NCBI GenBank assembly: GCA_026874595.1
Contig: CM049311.1
Coordinates: forward strand, 18,811,676-18,875,675
Length of the DNA: 64,000 nucleotides
Source: Sipunculus nudus
Taxonomy: Eukaryota; Annelida; Sipuncula; Golfingiida; Sipunculidae
Direction of reading: 5' to 3'
Below, in pieces: positions 1 to 12,739 of this stretch. The translations under genes were made by a program, and so were the position numbers. The stretch's first letter is position 1. The number at the start of each line of letters is the position of its first letter. Under the pieces are notes generated by a model that did not search any database, was not told the DNA's origin, and saw nothing but the letters and a program-made list of their open reading frames with translations.

Positions 1-223
1 AGGTAAAAGAATTCAATAAAATGCAGAATAGCAATTTCTTAGAACATGAGTTATTTCAGCAAAAGTTTTCTGTTAACAGGTAACATCCTGGAGAATGTTG
101 TTGTGGCATTTGATATTAGCTTAAGTTATATTAGCTTTAAGTCTCTTTTGTTCAGCCAGCTATAATAGCAAATACAAGGAAGTTTTCTTTCACTGTTTGT
201 GTTACCAGGGCCGTACGCTGCGT

Positions 224-243
224 GGGGGGGGGGGGGGGGGGGG
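224..243. repeat. Poly-G tract, 20 bp
   Basis: A run of 20 G. The corresponding place in block B (45031-45042) also has a poly-G run, but of 12, so the tract predates the duplication and has changed length. Confidence 0.9.
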
Positions 244-894
244 AGCTGCAGGAATATAAGCTAAAAAGGGATAATAAAAAATGTGAATAATCCAAAATTT
301 GAAGTTAATTATTTAGCTAGTTCTTTAGTTAATTGTAAACAAAATGTGGGGGGAAATGCTTAATAATAATTGTTTATTGAGGGTTTATTCATGTCACTTT
401 ATTTTGACTGATATATACTTTACCCCTTAAGGTCTAATGATCGTCAATTTAGCTTTAAAATTCATATTAAACTGAACTTTAGCCAAAATGACATATACAT
501 ATTTGGAATTGCTAGAATGTCTTCTGTTTGATGAGATATATATATGAACATTGCCGCTGATATTGCTTTTAGGATTTTAAACTTTTAGATAATTTATTTT
601 ATATTCTACGCATTTGGTAAACAGTTTGTATGTCAAGCAAGTATAACAAGGAAGTACATGCAAATAATTCCAGGCTTTTTTTATTGTGTGTTTATATATT
701 CTTTTTTTTCCTATTGAATTTTCAATTAAAAATTATGATACGAACAAAGTATATATTTTTAATGGTATATAACTGCTTAACTTATCAGAAAAAAAAACGA
801 AAATTTTAGATTCTATGCAACATACTGTTATGCAAATTTGAAAACTATGAATTCGGTGTTTTTTAGAAATATCGCACCAAAGACTGTGCAGACT

Positions 895-1490
895 TTTGGA
901 TTGTTATTTTGGGAAAATAGCTCAAACCTGTTTTGGAAGATTAATCTCGTTTTCAATGGGAATCAGATATCAGCGCAAGTGACAGTCCTATATTTTCATT
1001 ATATTATTTGATCTGAATCGGTGTCAATAAAAAAAATGGAAATTAAATAGTTTGTCATGGTGTAAAAGACGAAATTTTAACATGAAATGACATCTCAAGA
1101 ACTATGAAACAGAAGTCGGCGGAGCTTACTGCTCCGTGTGGCTGGCCAATGGTAAAGAGGTTATGGGTCACAGTTCTATTAGAGTGTTTTTTTGGGAAAA
1201 TATCTGAAACCTGTTTGGGAAGAGTAATATCCTTTTCAATGGGAACCCGAAGTATCAGCGCAAGCGACAGTCGTATATATATATACTATAAATATGTATT
1301 ATATATTCTGATCTGAATCGGTGTCGATAAACAAAATGGTAATTAGATAGTTTGTCATGGTGAAAAAGACGAAATTTTAACATGAAATGACATCTCAAGA
1401 ACTATGAAACAGAAGTCGGCGGAGCCTACTGCTCCGAGTGGCTGGCCAATGGTAAAGAGGTCATGGGCCACAGTTCCAGGACACGCGCCA
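895..1490 (+). repeat. 300-bp tandem duplication with conserved hairpin
   Basis: Two copies of a unit lie exactly 300 bp apart: the segment at 1105 restarts at 1405, and the part at about 895 restarts at about 1190. Block B has a single copy at about 45700-45900, so the tandem step is specific to block A. Each copy carries CGGAGC-N5-GCTCCG (1120-1136 and 1420-1436), a six-base-pair stem that is also intact in block B at 45840-45856. Confidence 0.8.
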
Positions 1491-4240
1491 GATGTGACTA
1501 ACAACGATTACGCAAATCACTCTGTGCTAACATTCGAACTGCCAATGCATCCCCCGCTCGAAATCATACGTGAACACTGTAGAAACGAAATAACTAGCAG
1601 CAACTCATGCTAGTAAACCGATATCATCCTAGAATAACAAAACAGATTTCCGACTATTAAATAGGCCTATTTAGATATTTTTGTTGGAAAACTTTTGAAT
1701 GGCTGAAATCTTAATCCTTTAAATGTATCAAGAGTTTAAAATAGTATTTTAATGTAAAATATCATTGAATCCCGATGTTGACTGACAGCGTTCCCGAACA
1801 AAATCCGAACGGGCTTTTACGTATTATACAGCGCTTGCGCAAGGCATGCTGGGAACTTAGCTATAAGCCATCCAACAACACGTAACATGAATATTAAAAC
1901 AAGGGTGGCTTTTTCGCAAGGTGCCGTATTTTCCGCGTAAAATGTGAAGAATTTCAGTAAATGTATAAGCTGGCCCTTTCACAGAGACCCGCACGATTAC
2001 AAGAGGAGTAGAGCCTAATCATTATAAATAAGAAGCGGCGAGTTCTAAATTCAAATTTCATAGACATATTTAATATTTAGCATAAAATAAGACAAGATAA
2101 TAACATGGATGAAATAGTTATAAGCCCTAGCAAGGTAAAGTTTATATAATAAACTAGCGGTAATTTCGTATTTCATGACATATTCTTGATACCCAGACCT
2201 TTATTCCGTAGAGGAAGGCACTGACATAATTTTGGGCAGTGCCATAGACCTTAACAAATTTCTGCGAATGGCTTACTAGTTCATTGGTAAGAGAACAGGA
2301 GAAAGTGCTTGGGATATTTAGTGTCAATTAGCAAATGCAGGTTATAACGATAAACACAGTCCCAGCGGACTGACCAGTGGCCTCCGCACGCCTGTCAATC
2401 AACGATGTGCTGTGCACCGCCAGTAAATATTTATCTAATAAGCTATTGAATACCCCCTTTTGAATCTCGCCGAACTCACGCCTGGTATACTCCCAAACTG
2501 GGCTTGACGTCTGAATTAAAATGTTCAATTTTCTAATTGATATAATATAACGCCAGAAAATTGTTTTCTTTTGACACCATAGATATACAATCAACTTTAA
2601 GGTCCCGGTTTTTCAAAAGGGTGTCAATTTTACAATTTTTTTAGTATTGTTAGACCTCATTCTAATTTGAATGCAGACCTTACATTTCGCTTTTTGCGTT
2701 CATGAAGCGGGAACGCAGTCAGCTGCCACCGCCTTCCCCGCTCGTTAATCCGCTCTTTCCTGTGTTTCTGCTTCATGAGTGCATACCCCATTTGTTTGAA
2801 AATTTTTTTTCAAAATCACTGGCTCTGAGTCAGACGACATAAGCAAAACAGAGTTGACAAGTAAACCTTGCGGCTTGTAAACAACAGGATGCCACTTAAA
2901 ATGAAAGTGACGAGTCACATCCATTGCAAATACACCATTTAGAATTTTTAATAATTACATCCACAGGTATTTTATCCTTTGTGTGTTCTTTAAGTAATCA
3001 AAACTACGATTATACGCCACGGACTCAGGCTGCAGAAGATAAAGTTAATAATCATGGCCCTGCAAAGGCGGACAGCCTGAACGAAATCCAGGATCCTCAC
3101 ATGAATAGGTGCCAAGCCGGTCTCACCTTGGAACCTCGTGTTTGAGAGAAGCTACGGGAGAGGATATAAGGTCATTTGAGAGGACCCAGGATTGATTTAA
3201 GTTCTTAGTTTACACTTGTTATACGTGTTTGGGACTATCAAATCTTTTTTGGGAGTTGCAAACATTTTGGTTGAGGATTATTATAACTATCACACACAGT
3301 ATGCATACACATCCAAAACACGGACAGTCAAATGTCAATAGGTACCGGTTTCTTCTTTTCCTTCAGTTTGGGATTTCGTCCTATGTTAATTTCATCAGAG
3401 CTAGATGTCAATTATTTCGCACCCTTCCGGGACAGTTTTTCTCAACTACAAAACTGTTAACATTTCATTTGAGCTTACTTACAAAAAAATTACTTATTCC
3501 GTCAAGTCCTTAAATAATGTCACATGATCAACTTACATATTTTAGAGGAATTTATTACCTTCGCCACTCAGATGCCAGAAAGGCGATGGATTTTCTATTA
3601 TGCTAACAGACCATTCAGAACAACAACTAACGTTTGCACACTATTTAGTTTGAGAGAGAAACACTACTCATTTAAATGTAAACTAATCAGATTTCTTTTT
3701 CATTACTCGAAAGACACTGCCATATCATTATTAATTCCTGGACCCTTGCCAGTTCTTGATGAACCCAGGTGTGGGGTCGGGTGAAAGCGATTTACTTGCC
3801 CGCTGTAGGGCATGGGCTAGTGAACAAAAAAAATCAAACGTTTACTGAATAAATTCACCTTCTTTCATATAATACAAGCGGCTTCACACAAAGGGGACTT
3901 TTGCATTAAATCTTACCAATATTTTACCAACAGTAGACCTTATATCTCAAAACACAAACTTTTATGAATTTAGCCTGTCCTGCTACCTGTTTTATCTTTA
4001 TGGCTTTGCAATTGGACCTCGCCTGAAAGTGTTCGATGTGACAACATAATGTGGATGATGTAGATCTTAATGCGGTTTCGCAGAATTCTCGAGTTAGGCT
4101 ATGCGTACTGGACTGTACCACGCCCACACATGGCCAAATTGTCATAATATTACTATTGTCAAATCAAAATGAAAATACAGTTTTTCTGGCATTATGGACT
4201 CTGTCGTTCCATTAATTATAACATCGCATCTAATTATCAC

Positions 4241-4268
4241 CTTATGAAGAAGCCTGTGTGCTTCGAAA
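4241..4268 (+). other. Degenerate hammerhead-like CTTATGA...GAAA motif
   Basis: CTTATGA is followed after 17 bases by GAAA, with GAAGC and GCTTC able to pair between them. The block B counterpart (50673-50700) has the better core CTGACGA...GAAA. The motif lies shortly before an (ATT)n(TA)n microsatellite in both blocks. This arrangement is seen near the 3' ends of Penelope-like and retrozyme-type repeats, some of which carry hammerhead motifs. A working ribozyme is not shown. Confidence 0.3.
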
Positions 4269-4322
4269 GCTTCATAAACTCTTTACCTACGCTTCAACTA
4301 CAGACTAACACGGCTACACCAC

Positions 4323-4400
<78 letters not shown>
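4323..4400. repeat. (ATT)n(TA)n microsatellite
   Basis: An (ATT)n run followed by a (TA)n run. The equivalent place in block B (50758-50842) has the same compound structure. Confidence 0.95.
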
Positions 4401-4404
<4 letters not shown>

Positions 4405-4838
4405 ACCTAGTAAGACTCTTAAAATAAATTTAGTGGAGAGATTTGAGAAAGTAATTTTAAATATAAAAAGTATCATTTACATATTGCAGAGCGACAATAG
4501 ATTAAACATGAAACTTATTATATTAATTTAAAAAAATCACATTGAAGAATGTTTATAAATCAAAACAACTGAAATTCTTACCCTACCTGATCCAATAATA
4601 GCTATCTTACTTTTCCATATACCTTTATATCTGATTCGCAAGGATTCTTCATTGATGTTTGTACTTTTGGAAAATATCAACTCTTTCTAGTGTAATGTAT
4701 CAGAAAGAAAAATCATGGGTATGTTAGCTACCTTATACCTCACAAAATCTAGTATTTTCTAATCTTTATGATCCCAACAAATCCATCATTAAACCTGCAG
4801 TTTAGCCGGTAAACATACATTGAGGCTTGTCGTCCAAC

Positions 4839-4898
4839 ATGCAGGTTGTACAGTTCACTGTTCTTTTGGTAATCATTTATTGTGCTTCAGATATGTAA
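4839..4898 (+). pseudogene. Decayed signal-peptide exon (family copy 1)
   Basis: The exon opens MQVVQFTVLLVIIYCAS and then stops after 19 codons. It is the block A counterpart of the intact exon at 52050-52110 and shares the flanking text GTCGTCCAAC before the ATG. Compared with that copy it has lost about eight bases near the 3' end, and the donor GTAAGT has become ATATGT, so normal splicing would fail. The hydrophobic stretch is still recognisable as a signal peptide. It is best read as a broken first exon. The protein family is unknown to me. Confidence 0.6.
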
Positions 4899-5663
4899 AC
4901 CGTTTACGGGGTAGTTTTGCTTATGTAATTAATCTTTCCTTATTGATCTGTACATCCTGGGGAAATGCAAAGAGCAGTTCCATCCTTTTCGTGAGTTTCA
5001 TCTCATTAAGATTTATGTTGAAGTCGGGTTTTGAAAAACAACAAGATTGGCCATATTACCGAGCGACTCCTATCATAATATAGATCACATACAAATTTGC
5101 AAATGTAACAATTTTGTCAAGTCTTCTGGTGCTTGAGTAATCGAGACACAGTTTAAAAAATATTTTTAGTGCGTCATAAATAAAGTTACTTTATTAACAC
5201 GGAAAAAATAAACATCCTTAACACATTTCCCCTCGTTAAAAATGTCCGTAGCCCTTAAACAATGTTGTTTTGTAAATGTTGCTGTATAGACAAGCTTATC
5301 TAATTAATTTGTTTCATAACAGTGCCACAGGCATGAATTCCTATTAGTAACGCTTAGGGGAAATTTTAACCTAGTAATCGCGGCCCATCAATATATCTCA
5401 GAAATAAGGCAAGATGTTTAACTATTATTGACAAGATCCTCAAACAAAATCACCGATGTTTGTAAAATAAACTCATTTAGATCCTTGTTGATATAAACAT
5501 ATAAAATAATGTACGTTAATAGTTTGGTCTTACAGAAAGTTTAAGTTCAGTGTGGTATAGGGATGACGTAGGTGTAATAAATCGTTTTGGTTCTAACAAC
5601 TCCGGCTTGAGCAAACAGCTGGGTCGTTACCCTGACCTGCAGGCTCGTTCGGTATTAAAACAA

Positions 5664-5721
5664 AAAGGTTATACAGCTTGTTGTCGGTATGCTAAGCTTT
5701 GCTGTGCTAGGATTTCTTGTG
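5664..5721 (+). pseudogene. Decayed signal-peptide exon (family copy 2)
   Basis: This aligns with the first exons at 19641 and 52050, but the start codon is AAA instead of ATG and one base is missing inside the hydrophobic segment, which shifts the frame. A donor-like GTCAGT follows at 5722. The upstream 5' leader (TCGTTTTGG, ACAACTCCG, CAGCTGGG) is shared with the copy at 52882. The related second exon at 5956-6000 follows about 235 bp later and is also broken. This is probably a pseudogene of the family. Confidence 0.55.
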
Positions 5722-5955
5722 GTCAGTAAGCCTTTACCTATTTGTTTTGCAGATCTCATTCATTTTTTTCATTTTTATCCATAAAATCATATGAAATGAT
5801 TATTGTTGCAAACATTTGACATTTCTGATAGAGACTTGTTGGCGTGTTGTGTTAAATGCATGATAGTCCACATCAAAGAGCATCTGAACTTATTTGAACT
5901 GATTATTTTTCTGATAATTGTTCTTCTCAAATACACCGATTCGTTTGCTTTCTAG

Positions 5956-6000
5956 ACACCAGCATAAAAGGAACATATATTTACACATGATTTAAATCAA
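5956..6000 (+). pseudogene. Decayed second exon of the signal-peptide family
   Basis: TTTCTAG precedes ACACCAGC at 5956 and GTAAGCATG follows at 6001, so both splice signals look sound. Read in phase 1 from a first exon ending in G, it gives D-T-S-I-K-G-T and then meets a TGA stop. The copies at 19926 and 53173 share the start ACNCCAG and the core AGGAACAKATAT and stay open. This copy is therefore a broken version. Confidence 0.5.
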
Positions 6001-6176
6001 GTAAGCATGTCAATTTCAAAACGGTATTCAGATACCTCTCACCCTCATTGTCAACATAGTTAAATGTTATTAACAGACAGTGCAAACCAATAATCTCTAA
6101 TTTTTGGCATATAATTAATCTTAACGTATTAACAGTCGTTGTGTTTCCTACTCAGACAAGGAGCTATTATATGTAA

Positions 6177-6177
<1 letters not shown>

Positions 6178-6222
<45 letters not shown>
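6178..6222. repeat. (TA)n microsatellite
   Basis: A pure TA run of about 45 bp, corresponding to 53540-53584 in block B. The homology of the first duplication segment ends here. Confidence 0.95.
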
Positions 6223-6224
<2 letters not shown>

Positions 6225-6231
6225 ACTATTT

Positions 6232-7120
6232 ACGGCGTTAGGGGGGCAGCATCCTTTATTTAAGGCATAAGGTGGACAATTTGGTATGTATTTTACAGTC
6301 CACTTTGTCTTAATTAGAATGACATATTCTCACATGCTCAGTGCCAATTTATGTCCCATTGGTTTTATTTTTCCCTTTTGAACGATTCACAAAAATATAT
6401 TATCATATTGGTCTACCTAATATTTTGTAAATACGACATATGGCTTATATAGTCCGATGTATATACTTAACCTCAATACATGTATTAATGGGATCATTCT
6501 TTAATAGCAGCATTAGAGGGACATTTTGTAAATTTTTTGCAACAATTTTCTATTAAAGAAAATATCATTTTTATTAATATCCTACAAGTTGTTTTATTTA
6601 ATATATGATATAACTAATTACCGTTTTTAATTTTTTGGGGACCTACGAAAACAGTTTATATAGAGCAATATATATATTTAACCTTAATACCAGTATTAAG
6701 GGGACCCTCCTTTAATGACAACATTAGGGGGAAATTTTGTATATATTTTGCGACAACTCTGACTAAAATTATTATTTTACAAGTTATTTTTATTTATGTT
6801 GGATATAATTAAATGTTGATATTTAGATTATTATTTTGCAAGTACGACTTATAACTTAGGTAGACCACTGTAAATTCAGCATGTCAGGGGGGCATTTTTT
6901 ATATTATTTTGCTACAACTTTCAATTAAGTCAAATATCATTTTATTAATATTTTACCAGTTATGTTGATTAATGTAATATATCAATAAATATTGATATTT
7001 AGATTAATATTATGCACGCACAGCATAAAGCTATGGCAGCCTAATTTATATATGAAGCTTTCATACTAGTATAAATCTGACCACCATTGAATTACAGCAT
7101 TAGGGGACATTCGGTACGGG
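6232..7120 (+). repeat. Degenerate tandem array, unit about 160-275 bp
   Basis: A recurring cue (GCATTAGGGGGAC-like), followed by text resembling TTTTGTATATTTTTGCAACAA and then AAATATCATTTTATTAATAT, appears near 6232, 6507, 6716, 6878 and 7095. Spacings of 275, 209, 162 and 217 bp show a decayed array. No coding region is visible. Confidence 0.6.
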
Positions 7121-7430
7121 GCCGGAGGCTGAGCAATGTCTATACTTTGTCAGATAGCATAACAAGGGGGCGGTGGCCCCGGGGGCGGGAGGGGGATGGT
7201 TCGAGCTGGAAGCCATTTTTATTTATTAATTTTTTCTGCCTTAGAACGCTCAGATCTCGAGGGAGGGGGCGGATTATGGCTACGTAACTGCTATGTAAAT
7301 TTTGCGACAAATTAAAATTAATCAAATGACATTTTAAAATGATTTTCCACATGATAAACCCTTTTGAATGGAAATAACACATTCAATCATGCTCTTTAAA
7401 ATGGCGGGGGGGGGGGGGGCTGGGATTCCA
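7120..7430. other. GC-rich patch with GGGGGCGG boxes and poly-G
   Basis: In an AT-rich setting, 7163-7280 holds several G-rich boxes (GGGGGCGGT, GGGGGCGGG, GGGGGCGGA), and 7406-7419 is a run of 14 G. The boxes resemble Sp1/KLF sites and could form G-quadruplexes. No adjoining gene is recognisable, so a promoter role is not supported beyond base composition. Confidence 0.35.
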
Positions 7431-8430
7431 AAAATAGCAAACTTTTGGACGTCATCTTGTAAATTAATAATAATATTATAAATAAACGCCAGTCTGCAAT
7501 TCCTTTGCAGTCCACACACTGTACAGGTTTTGGGCTGAATGTTTGACGGTCAGACAAAGATTCTGGAGAATAGCACAAGTGTCACTTTGCCAATCAATAT
7601 ATTTCCTTTCATGTATGTAGTTAAAATTTTAAACCTCATTTTAGTGTCCTTAACAATGATTACACAAATTATTCTTAATTTTTTTCAATGAACCATGGAA
7701 ATTACAACTGTGACGGTCGAGGAGTTTGCACTTGACTTTAAAAAATAATGGAAATATTAATATTTCTTTACTGGAAAATTGAAATGAAAGATATACTAAA
7801 TAAATACGATGTTTGGCACTTTTTTTAAACTGAACATTGCTTAAAAATGGCTTGCTTCAATGAAACTGCATAGATTAGCCATACGTATAAACTCCTTTCA
7901 CAAACAGAAAAGAAATGTCCGAGGATTTACATTTGAACAATATTTTCTAAACTTCATGGATGGAGATCTTAAAAACAACTGCACTTACACCTTATTAAAA
8001 GTGAAAGGGAGGTGAAAGAACTGCAATGGCCAAATGTTGGACTGAAGATGGTAATATACAAAACTTACCAATCGCTGGGCTCCTATCAGAATTGCAAATT
8101 ATTGCAAAATATAATAAACTACCAGATTTGCTCCAAGTCACTGAAAATGATGAAAACAGTTGATTGGACATGTTTATTAGATACGCAGCAAAGTTTTTAC
8201 AAACTTGCACATACATATGCAGTGCAGTATGTTACAATACACTACAAACATCTGGGTAACCTCCTATATATACCAACATATATTGTCATCATGGTAAGGT
8301 CATTCAGATTTCGCATTCATGATTGTGAGACTGCATGACATATCATTTGCATGAAAACTATTGCACAAAAAGGGAAATGCTAATTGCTATTATATGTTAT
8401 GACAGATTATTTTTCAAGTTCTTTAAGTCA
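7430..8430. other. AT-rich stretch, nothing recognised
   Basis: It contains a 108-codon open frame at 8012-8338 (+) that shows no domain, no splice signals and no compositional shift. I regard it as chance. Confidence 0.4.
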
Positions 8431-8760
8431 ACCCACTGCTGAGATATGAGTGATTTTATCCCATGGTACACAAGCAGACGGAGGCTTTGCATAAATTGTT
8501 GCAGGTGACACCACCAGGAGGATATGTCAAACCAGTTCTGAGATATAAACCCGGATGTCTGTAGCCTTAACGTAAAAGTAGGTGGCGCTACCTGTCATAA
8601 AATCAAGAAAACTATCCAGTATATATACAGTGCAAAATTTGAGACGGATAGTTCTGACCACTGCACAGATATGAGTGATTTTAACCCAAGGAAGAATTAC
8701 AGATGGACGCTGTGCAAAAAAGTTGCTGTGGTGCCACCATTTATTGTGTATGTTATAAAG
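8430..8760 (+). repeat. Direct repeat pair, about 225 bp apart
   Basis: The text around CCACTGCTGAGATATGAGTG (8433) recurs as CCACTGCACAGATATGAGTG (8658). It is followed in both by CCCAWGG, then CAGAYGGA, and later by a GTTGCWGKTGNCACCACC-like end. It looks like part of a dispersed repeat rather than a gene. 8760-9330 holds nothing else recognisable. Confidence 0.55.
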
Positions 8761-9332
8761 CTATCCAAAAGCTGCTTTTCTGCATCATTTTAGCCCGATT
8801 GATGAAACGAGTCCAAAGAAATGTTGGTTAATGTTTCAAAACAGACGCACAGATGGATACACTGAGGAGAGGAAAGGTCAGAGGTCAACGCAAAATATTT
8901 TGGCTCCAGTTCACATGTGATCTGATAATGGTGTCAAGTTTCGAATAAATCTCTCCATTGGCCTCAGTGTTCTATTCCTGATATGAAAGCGGCGGCGGAA
9001 CCCTTTCAAAAAAACATAATATCCGAAAAACTTTGTTTGGGGTTTACAATAATAATACACATTCAAAATCTGAAATAAAATTAAACTAAATTTAATTTGA
9101 AAAGCAGGTTAAAAAAACAAATCAGATAACATTGCATCTTCACTGTGAAGCTTGTTGCTGTATACCAATAAATGCTGCTTAAGGGAAGAAGGCCTACAGG
9201 CCTTATGCAAACCTGTGCAATGGGATATAAATCAGGTATAATGCTTCCATAATAACATGCAAGATCAATATTGGAAAGATACTTGATTACTTTTCAATTG
9301 TATGTGTGACCTGTTCACGCACAAAGCATGTA

Positions 9333-10499
9333 CAGTGGAGCGCCATTCATCCGAACGTATCGGGGGACAAGGGTTTTGTTCGGATAAATGTGTAAAATAA
9401 AATCGTTTCATTGATGTCGTTATCCCGGTATTTCTTGTAAATGGTGGTATGGTGTCACATACTTCGGTAGGCATTCAGAATTTAAAAAAGAAACGGGACC
9501 AGTACGGAATAATATGTAAAAAAATACTTGCTCACTTAGATAGAATGAACAAATCAAACGTTCAATCAAGTAATCAAAATATTTTCAATTACTTTATTCA
9601 GATTAGTTGTCAGTGAAGTACACGCACCAGTTAATCTCATGCCGAAAGTGTGGATTGATATCTGCCAGAACGGTTTAATCAGCATTGGTGCCATCCTCTA
9701 TGTTTTGTCAGTTAAACTAACCAGTCATCAGACACTATGCACAATATCTTGTGTGTTTTGGAAACCTGCATGTTTGGGATATGGCCCTTGCAGACCTTTT
9801 ACTTCTGACGAATGTTCTTGTTGTCACTTATAGTTGATCTGCCAACATTGCATCATCTGACCTTCTCAGCTGCATTTTCTTCCTGGTCAAGTCTATGCAG
9901 AATGCAGATCTTATCTTTAAAATGACAGTTCAAGGGGTTTGCGCTTGCGAGACTGTAACAAGAAACACAAGTGCTTCAATCGGTGTTATTGTGGTAAAAA
10001 AAAACCCGCAAAATTGTGAATGCACTTTGGCGTCTTTATATAGCCTATATAGAAAACATATTCCCTTGCACCGTTTAACTGCTCAGTTAATTGTACAGAG
10101 TACATTTTTGTCAAGTGTATCAGAGTCCTACATTATAATTGCTAAATATATTCGCACTCATTGCCGGATTGTTTACAAATATTAACAACTCGACAAGGTT
10201 AACTTTTGTTAACTGCTCAAAATACTACGTGTCCCAGCAAACCGTTGGCTGCATGTGTATAACCTTGGTGTTTATGTGTTGTCACACCTGCAGCTCCTCA
10301 ACTACTAATTAGTCGGGACCGGGGTCTATACACTTGCAACGATCTGTTCTTTCGTTTCAATAAATAACATTTTCAGATGACCAACTTTACATTCGGAAAA
10401 AAATTCGGATAAAAGGTCATTATATCGGCTCATAAATTTCAATTACAGATAAAATTTGTTTTTCTGAAAAACGTTGTTCAGTTTAACGACGCTCCACTG
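9333..10499. mobile_element. pogo/Tigger-like DNA element with terminal inverted repeats
   Basis: The left end, after a TA, reads CAGTGGAGCGCCATTCATCC. The right end read in reverse begins CAGTGGAGCGTCGTTAAACT. About 24 bp of the termini match with roughly six differences, and both continue with CGGATAAA-like text just inside. CAG-starting termini next to TA are characteristic of the pogo/Tigger branch of Tc1/mariner. The right flanking TA is mutated (GA). No transposase domain is visible inside the 1.17 kb, so this is a non-autonomous or decayed copy. Confidence 0.6.
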
Positions 10500-11000
10500 G
10501 ACTGAACATTTTGAAGCTAAGTACTATTTCCAATTGCACAAATGTCACGTCTGCAAAAGTGACATGGAGTCATGTCCATAGATGTTTGAAACCCAAAACA
10601 ACTGTAGGTAGCGCACAAGTCTTTTATACAATTGACTGATAACATGCACAGATATGTACAATTTCGAGCTGATATACCAGATCCCCTATCAGAAATAAGC
10701 AGGGACATACACAGGGCAAAATGCACTGGATGTAGTGAGTGGTGACGCCAGTCGTATGTACGAGAAAGTCATCACAAATGCAGTGACATGATATTTCAGG
10801 CCGACACATCAATTTCCCTTGAGTCAAGTGCACTGGGCTGACCAAAGACACCAATTACTTATATACGAAAAGAGCTCAACTGTAAATTCAATCTATTAGC
10901 TATGTTACCAAAATATTTCATTGGTCAAGGTCCAGTACTTCTGAAGTTTTTTGGCCTATTCCTTTCAAATTTTAGAATTTAGAAATCCTTATGTGTGCAT
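10500..11000. other. Nothing recognised
   Basis: Mixed-composition sequence with short chance open frames only. Confidence 0.4.
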
Positions 11001-12000
11001 GATATGAAAGTGTGACATTAGGTTTTTAATGGAAAATAGAGGTTTCCCTTTATTTCTCAAAGGAACAGAGTCGTAGTGACCCCATTTTCAGCATGGTAGG
11101 AGATTTAGGGGACATCTATCTGCATGCCAAAATTCAGATTTGTAGGTCAAACGATTTCATACCATTCCATTTTAGCTCATGGAAAGAAGGACAGACAGAC
11201 GATGGACATTCGATCATCGCTATAGCTCAATTGACTTATAGTCAACTGAGCTAAACAAGGAACCCATGGGTCACTGTGTTCAGCTGAAGTTGACCTTGTA
11301 GTTGCAAATCTAAAATAATATAAAATGGAGATAAAAGTGTTAGAGGAACAGGTAATATAGGCCATGGATGGTTTATAATATTGAAGATATTGTTGCAAAT
11401 AATATTTTGTGATCTGACCATATTTTCCTAATATATTGAAACTGAAGCATGTATGCAGTTTGTGAATATAAGATCTGTAGTATTACCTTGCTCATTGGCT
11501 AACTTTTTGATACGCTGTTGACAATTAAGCAGTTTACACATTTGTTCAGTTAGATCCAATTTTTTAGTAACCACTTTTCTTTCAATTTTATAAAATGTGA
11601 ACAGTTGTAATAAAGTTCCTAGTCAACAGGTAGAAGGACTTGTTAGTGGGTACGGTTGGGGGGGGGGGGGTTGCCACAGATTTGAGTTATGATCCCTCTG
11701 TACCTATATGTACCTCTGTACCTATTTGTATATATTTTCTTAATTAAATAAATTTTATGCAGTTGTAATACAACTATTGTCCCCAGTGCTCAGGTGGAAG
11801 GCTTCAGTGGGGGGGGGGGGGGTAATGGGAGTTACAATACCTTTACATATACATACGGCATAAAAATTTAGTTCAACAGTGCTCACAGGAAAAAATAGTA
11901 TTAATTATTAACAATTAAAAAACAGACAGACAGATGTAAAAGCAAAACAAATACCAATGCCACTGAGGCAGGAGAATAATGAACCAATGTTTGCATTTGA
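11000..12000. repeat. Dispersed repeat, copy 1 (ACCCATGGGTCAC / poly-G family)
   Basis: It shares an ordered set of landmarks with 31250-33060: a GGACAGACAGACGATGGACA-like run, then AGTCAACTGAGCTAAA, ACCCATGGGTCAC, GAAGTTGACCTTG, a GTGCNCAGGTGGAAGG box followed by poly-G (11658-11670 and 11809-11822), and TACATATACATACGGCA. The landmarks and order define a dispersed family typical of mollusc non-coding DNA. No open frame is shared between copies. Confidence 0.65.
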
Positions 12001-12280
12001 TCCTCATTTTTTATTACATCAATTTTTCAAGTTTATGAATTTTACTGTATATCTAAATTACATCAGCATCTATAATTAATTTGGTCATGTGGCATCACTA
12101 TATGCACACAAAGATATGAAATTTTTTATAAATTAATATTCTTTGAATTCGCAAAGCAATACATAGTAGTATCTAAAAAACAACACTTGATACAGAATTT
12201 ATAATTTTAAATTGCACCTCAATTTACCAATGATTTGGCTCATATATTATGAAATTATGCCTACTGATTCGTTTAATTAA
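12000..12280. other. AT-rich, nothing recognised
   Basis: No repeat, motif or plausible exon seen. Confidence 0.4.
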
Positions 12281-12289
12281 ATTTCACAT

Positions 12290-12735
12290 ATTAAAGGCCA
12301 AACACTCACACCCCTGGTTTGCCTGGCACAATTTACCCTGTATACTCCCTGAATACATCTGGTAATTAGCCACACCTAATTATTATCTAATCAAGTGATC
12401 ACCCTGCTGTGTCACTGGTGTCTAGCCCTCTCCTGCCTGAACAGCATGAAAGCTGTGTATATATAGCTCAGCTAGTTTTCAGTACTTACAATGCTTACAC
12501 AGCTTGTGCCGGGATCTGGAGAATTCGTATGAGTTAATTCAGGCTTGCAAGTTAAATTCTCTGTCTGTCTGTCTATCTGTCTGTCAGAAAATTTTCACTA
12601 ACAGTTGAATGCAGACGGTTTATCATAAACTTTATACAACCAATTGAATTCTACATATTTGTTTGGCCGCGATGTCATCTCGTGGGTGAAGAATGAAATA
12701 ATAGCTGTGTAAGCACTGGGAACTGACACAGAAGG
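12290..12735 (+). promoter_or_regulatory. Candidate core promoter and non-coding first exon
   Basis: TATATATA at 12458-12465 is followed by an initiator-like TCAGT (A at 12481), about 23 nt downstream, slightly shorter than usual. A good donor, GAAG followed by GTATGT, lies at 12735. The stretch between is less AT-rich than its surroundings and contains a (CTGT)n-like run (12560-12580). Nothing downstream can be assigned as its second exon, so this could equally be chance or part of a retroelement. Confidence 0.25.
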
Positions 12736-12739
12736 TATG

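Larger units (their letters stand above)
1..6230. repeat. Segmental duplication block A, part 1
   Basis: This stretch recurs in the same orientation at about 44300-53585. Matching pairs seen by eye include 40-180 with 44320-44475, 1085-1480 with 45805-45900, 1750-2160 with 46190-46613, 2170-2800 with 48603-49250, 3420-4400 with 49780-50840 and 4765-6222 with 51965-53585. The copies differ by substitutions, small indels and several insertions that are mostly in the second copy. Both carry the same microsatellite positions (4323-4400 with 50758-50842, 6178-6222 with 53540-53584) and the same pair of signal-peptide exons. Apart from those exon copies I see no convincing gene here. Confidence 0.85.

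Noticed and set aside
4169-4402. Frames ending in YIYIYI repeats (also at 20458, 27911, 33262 and 50514)
   Set aside because: These are translations of (TA)n microsatellites.
8012-8338. 108-codon plus-strand frame
   Set aside because: No domain, signal peptide, splice context or base-composition shift. It lies in repeat-like DNA.
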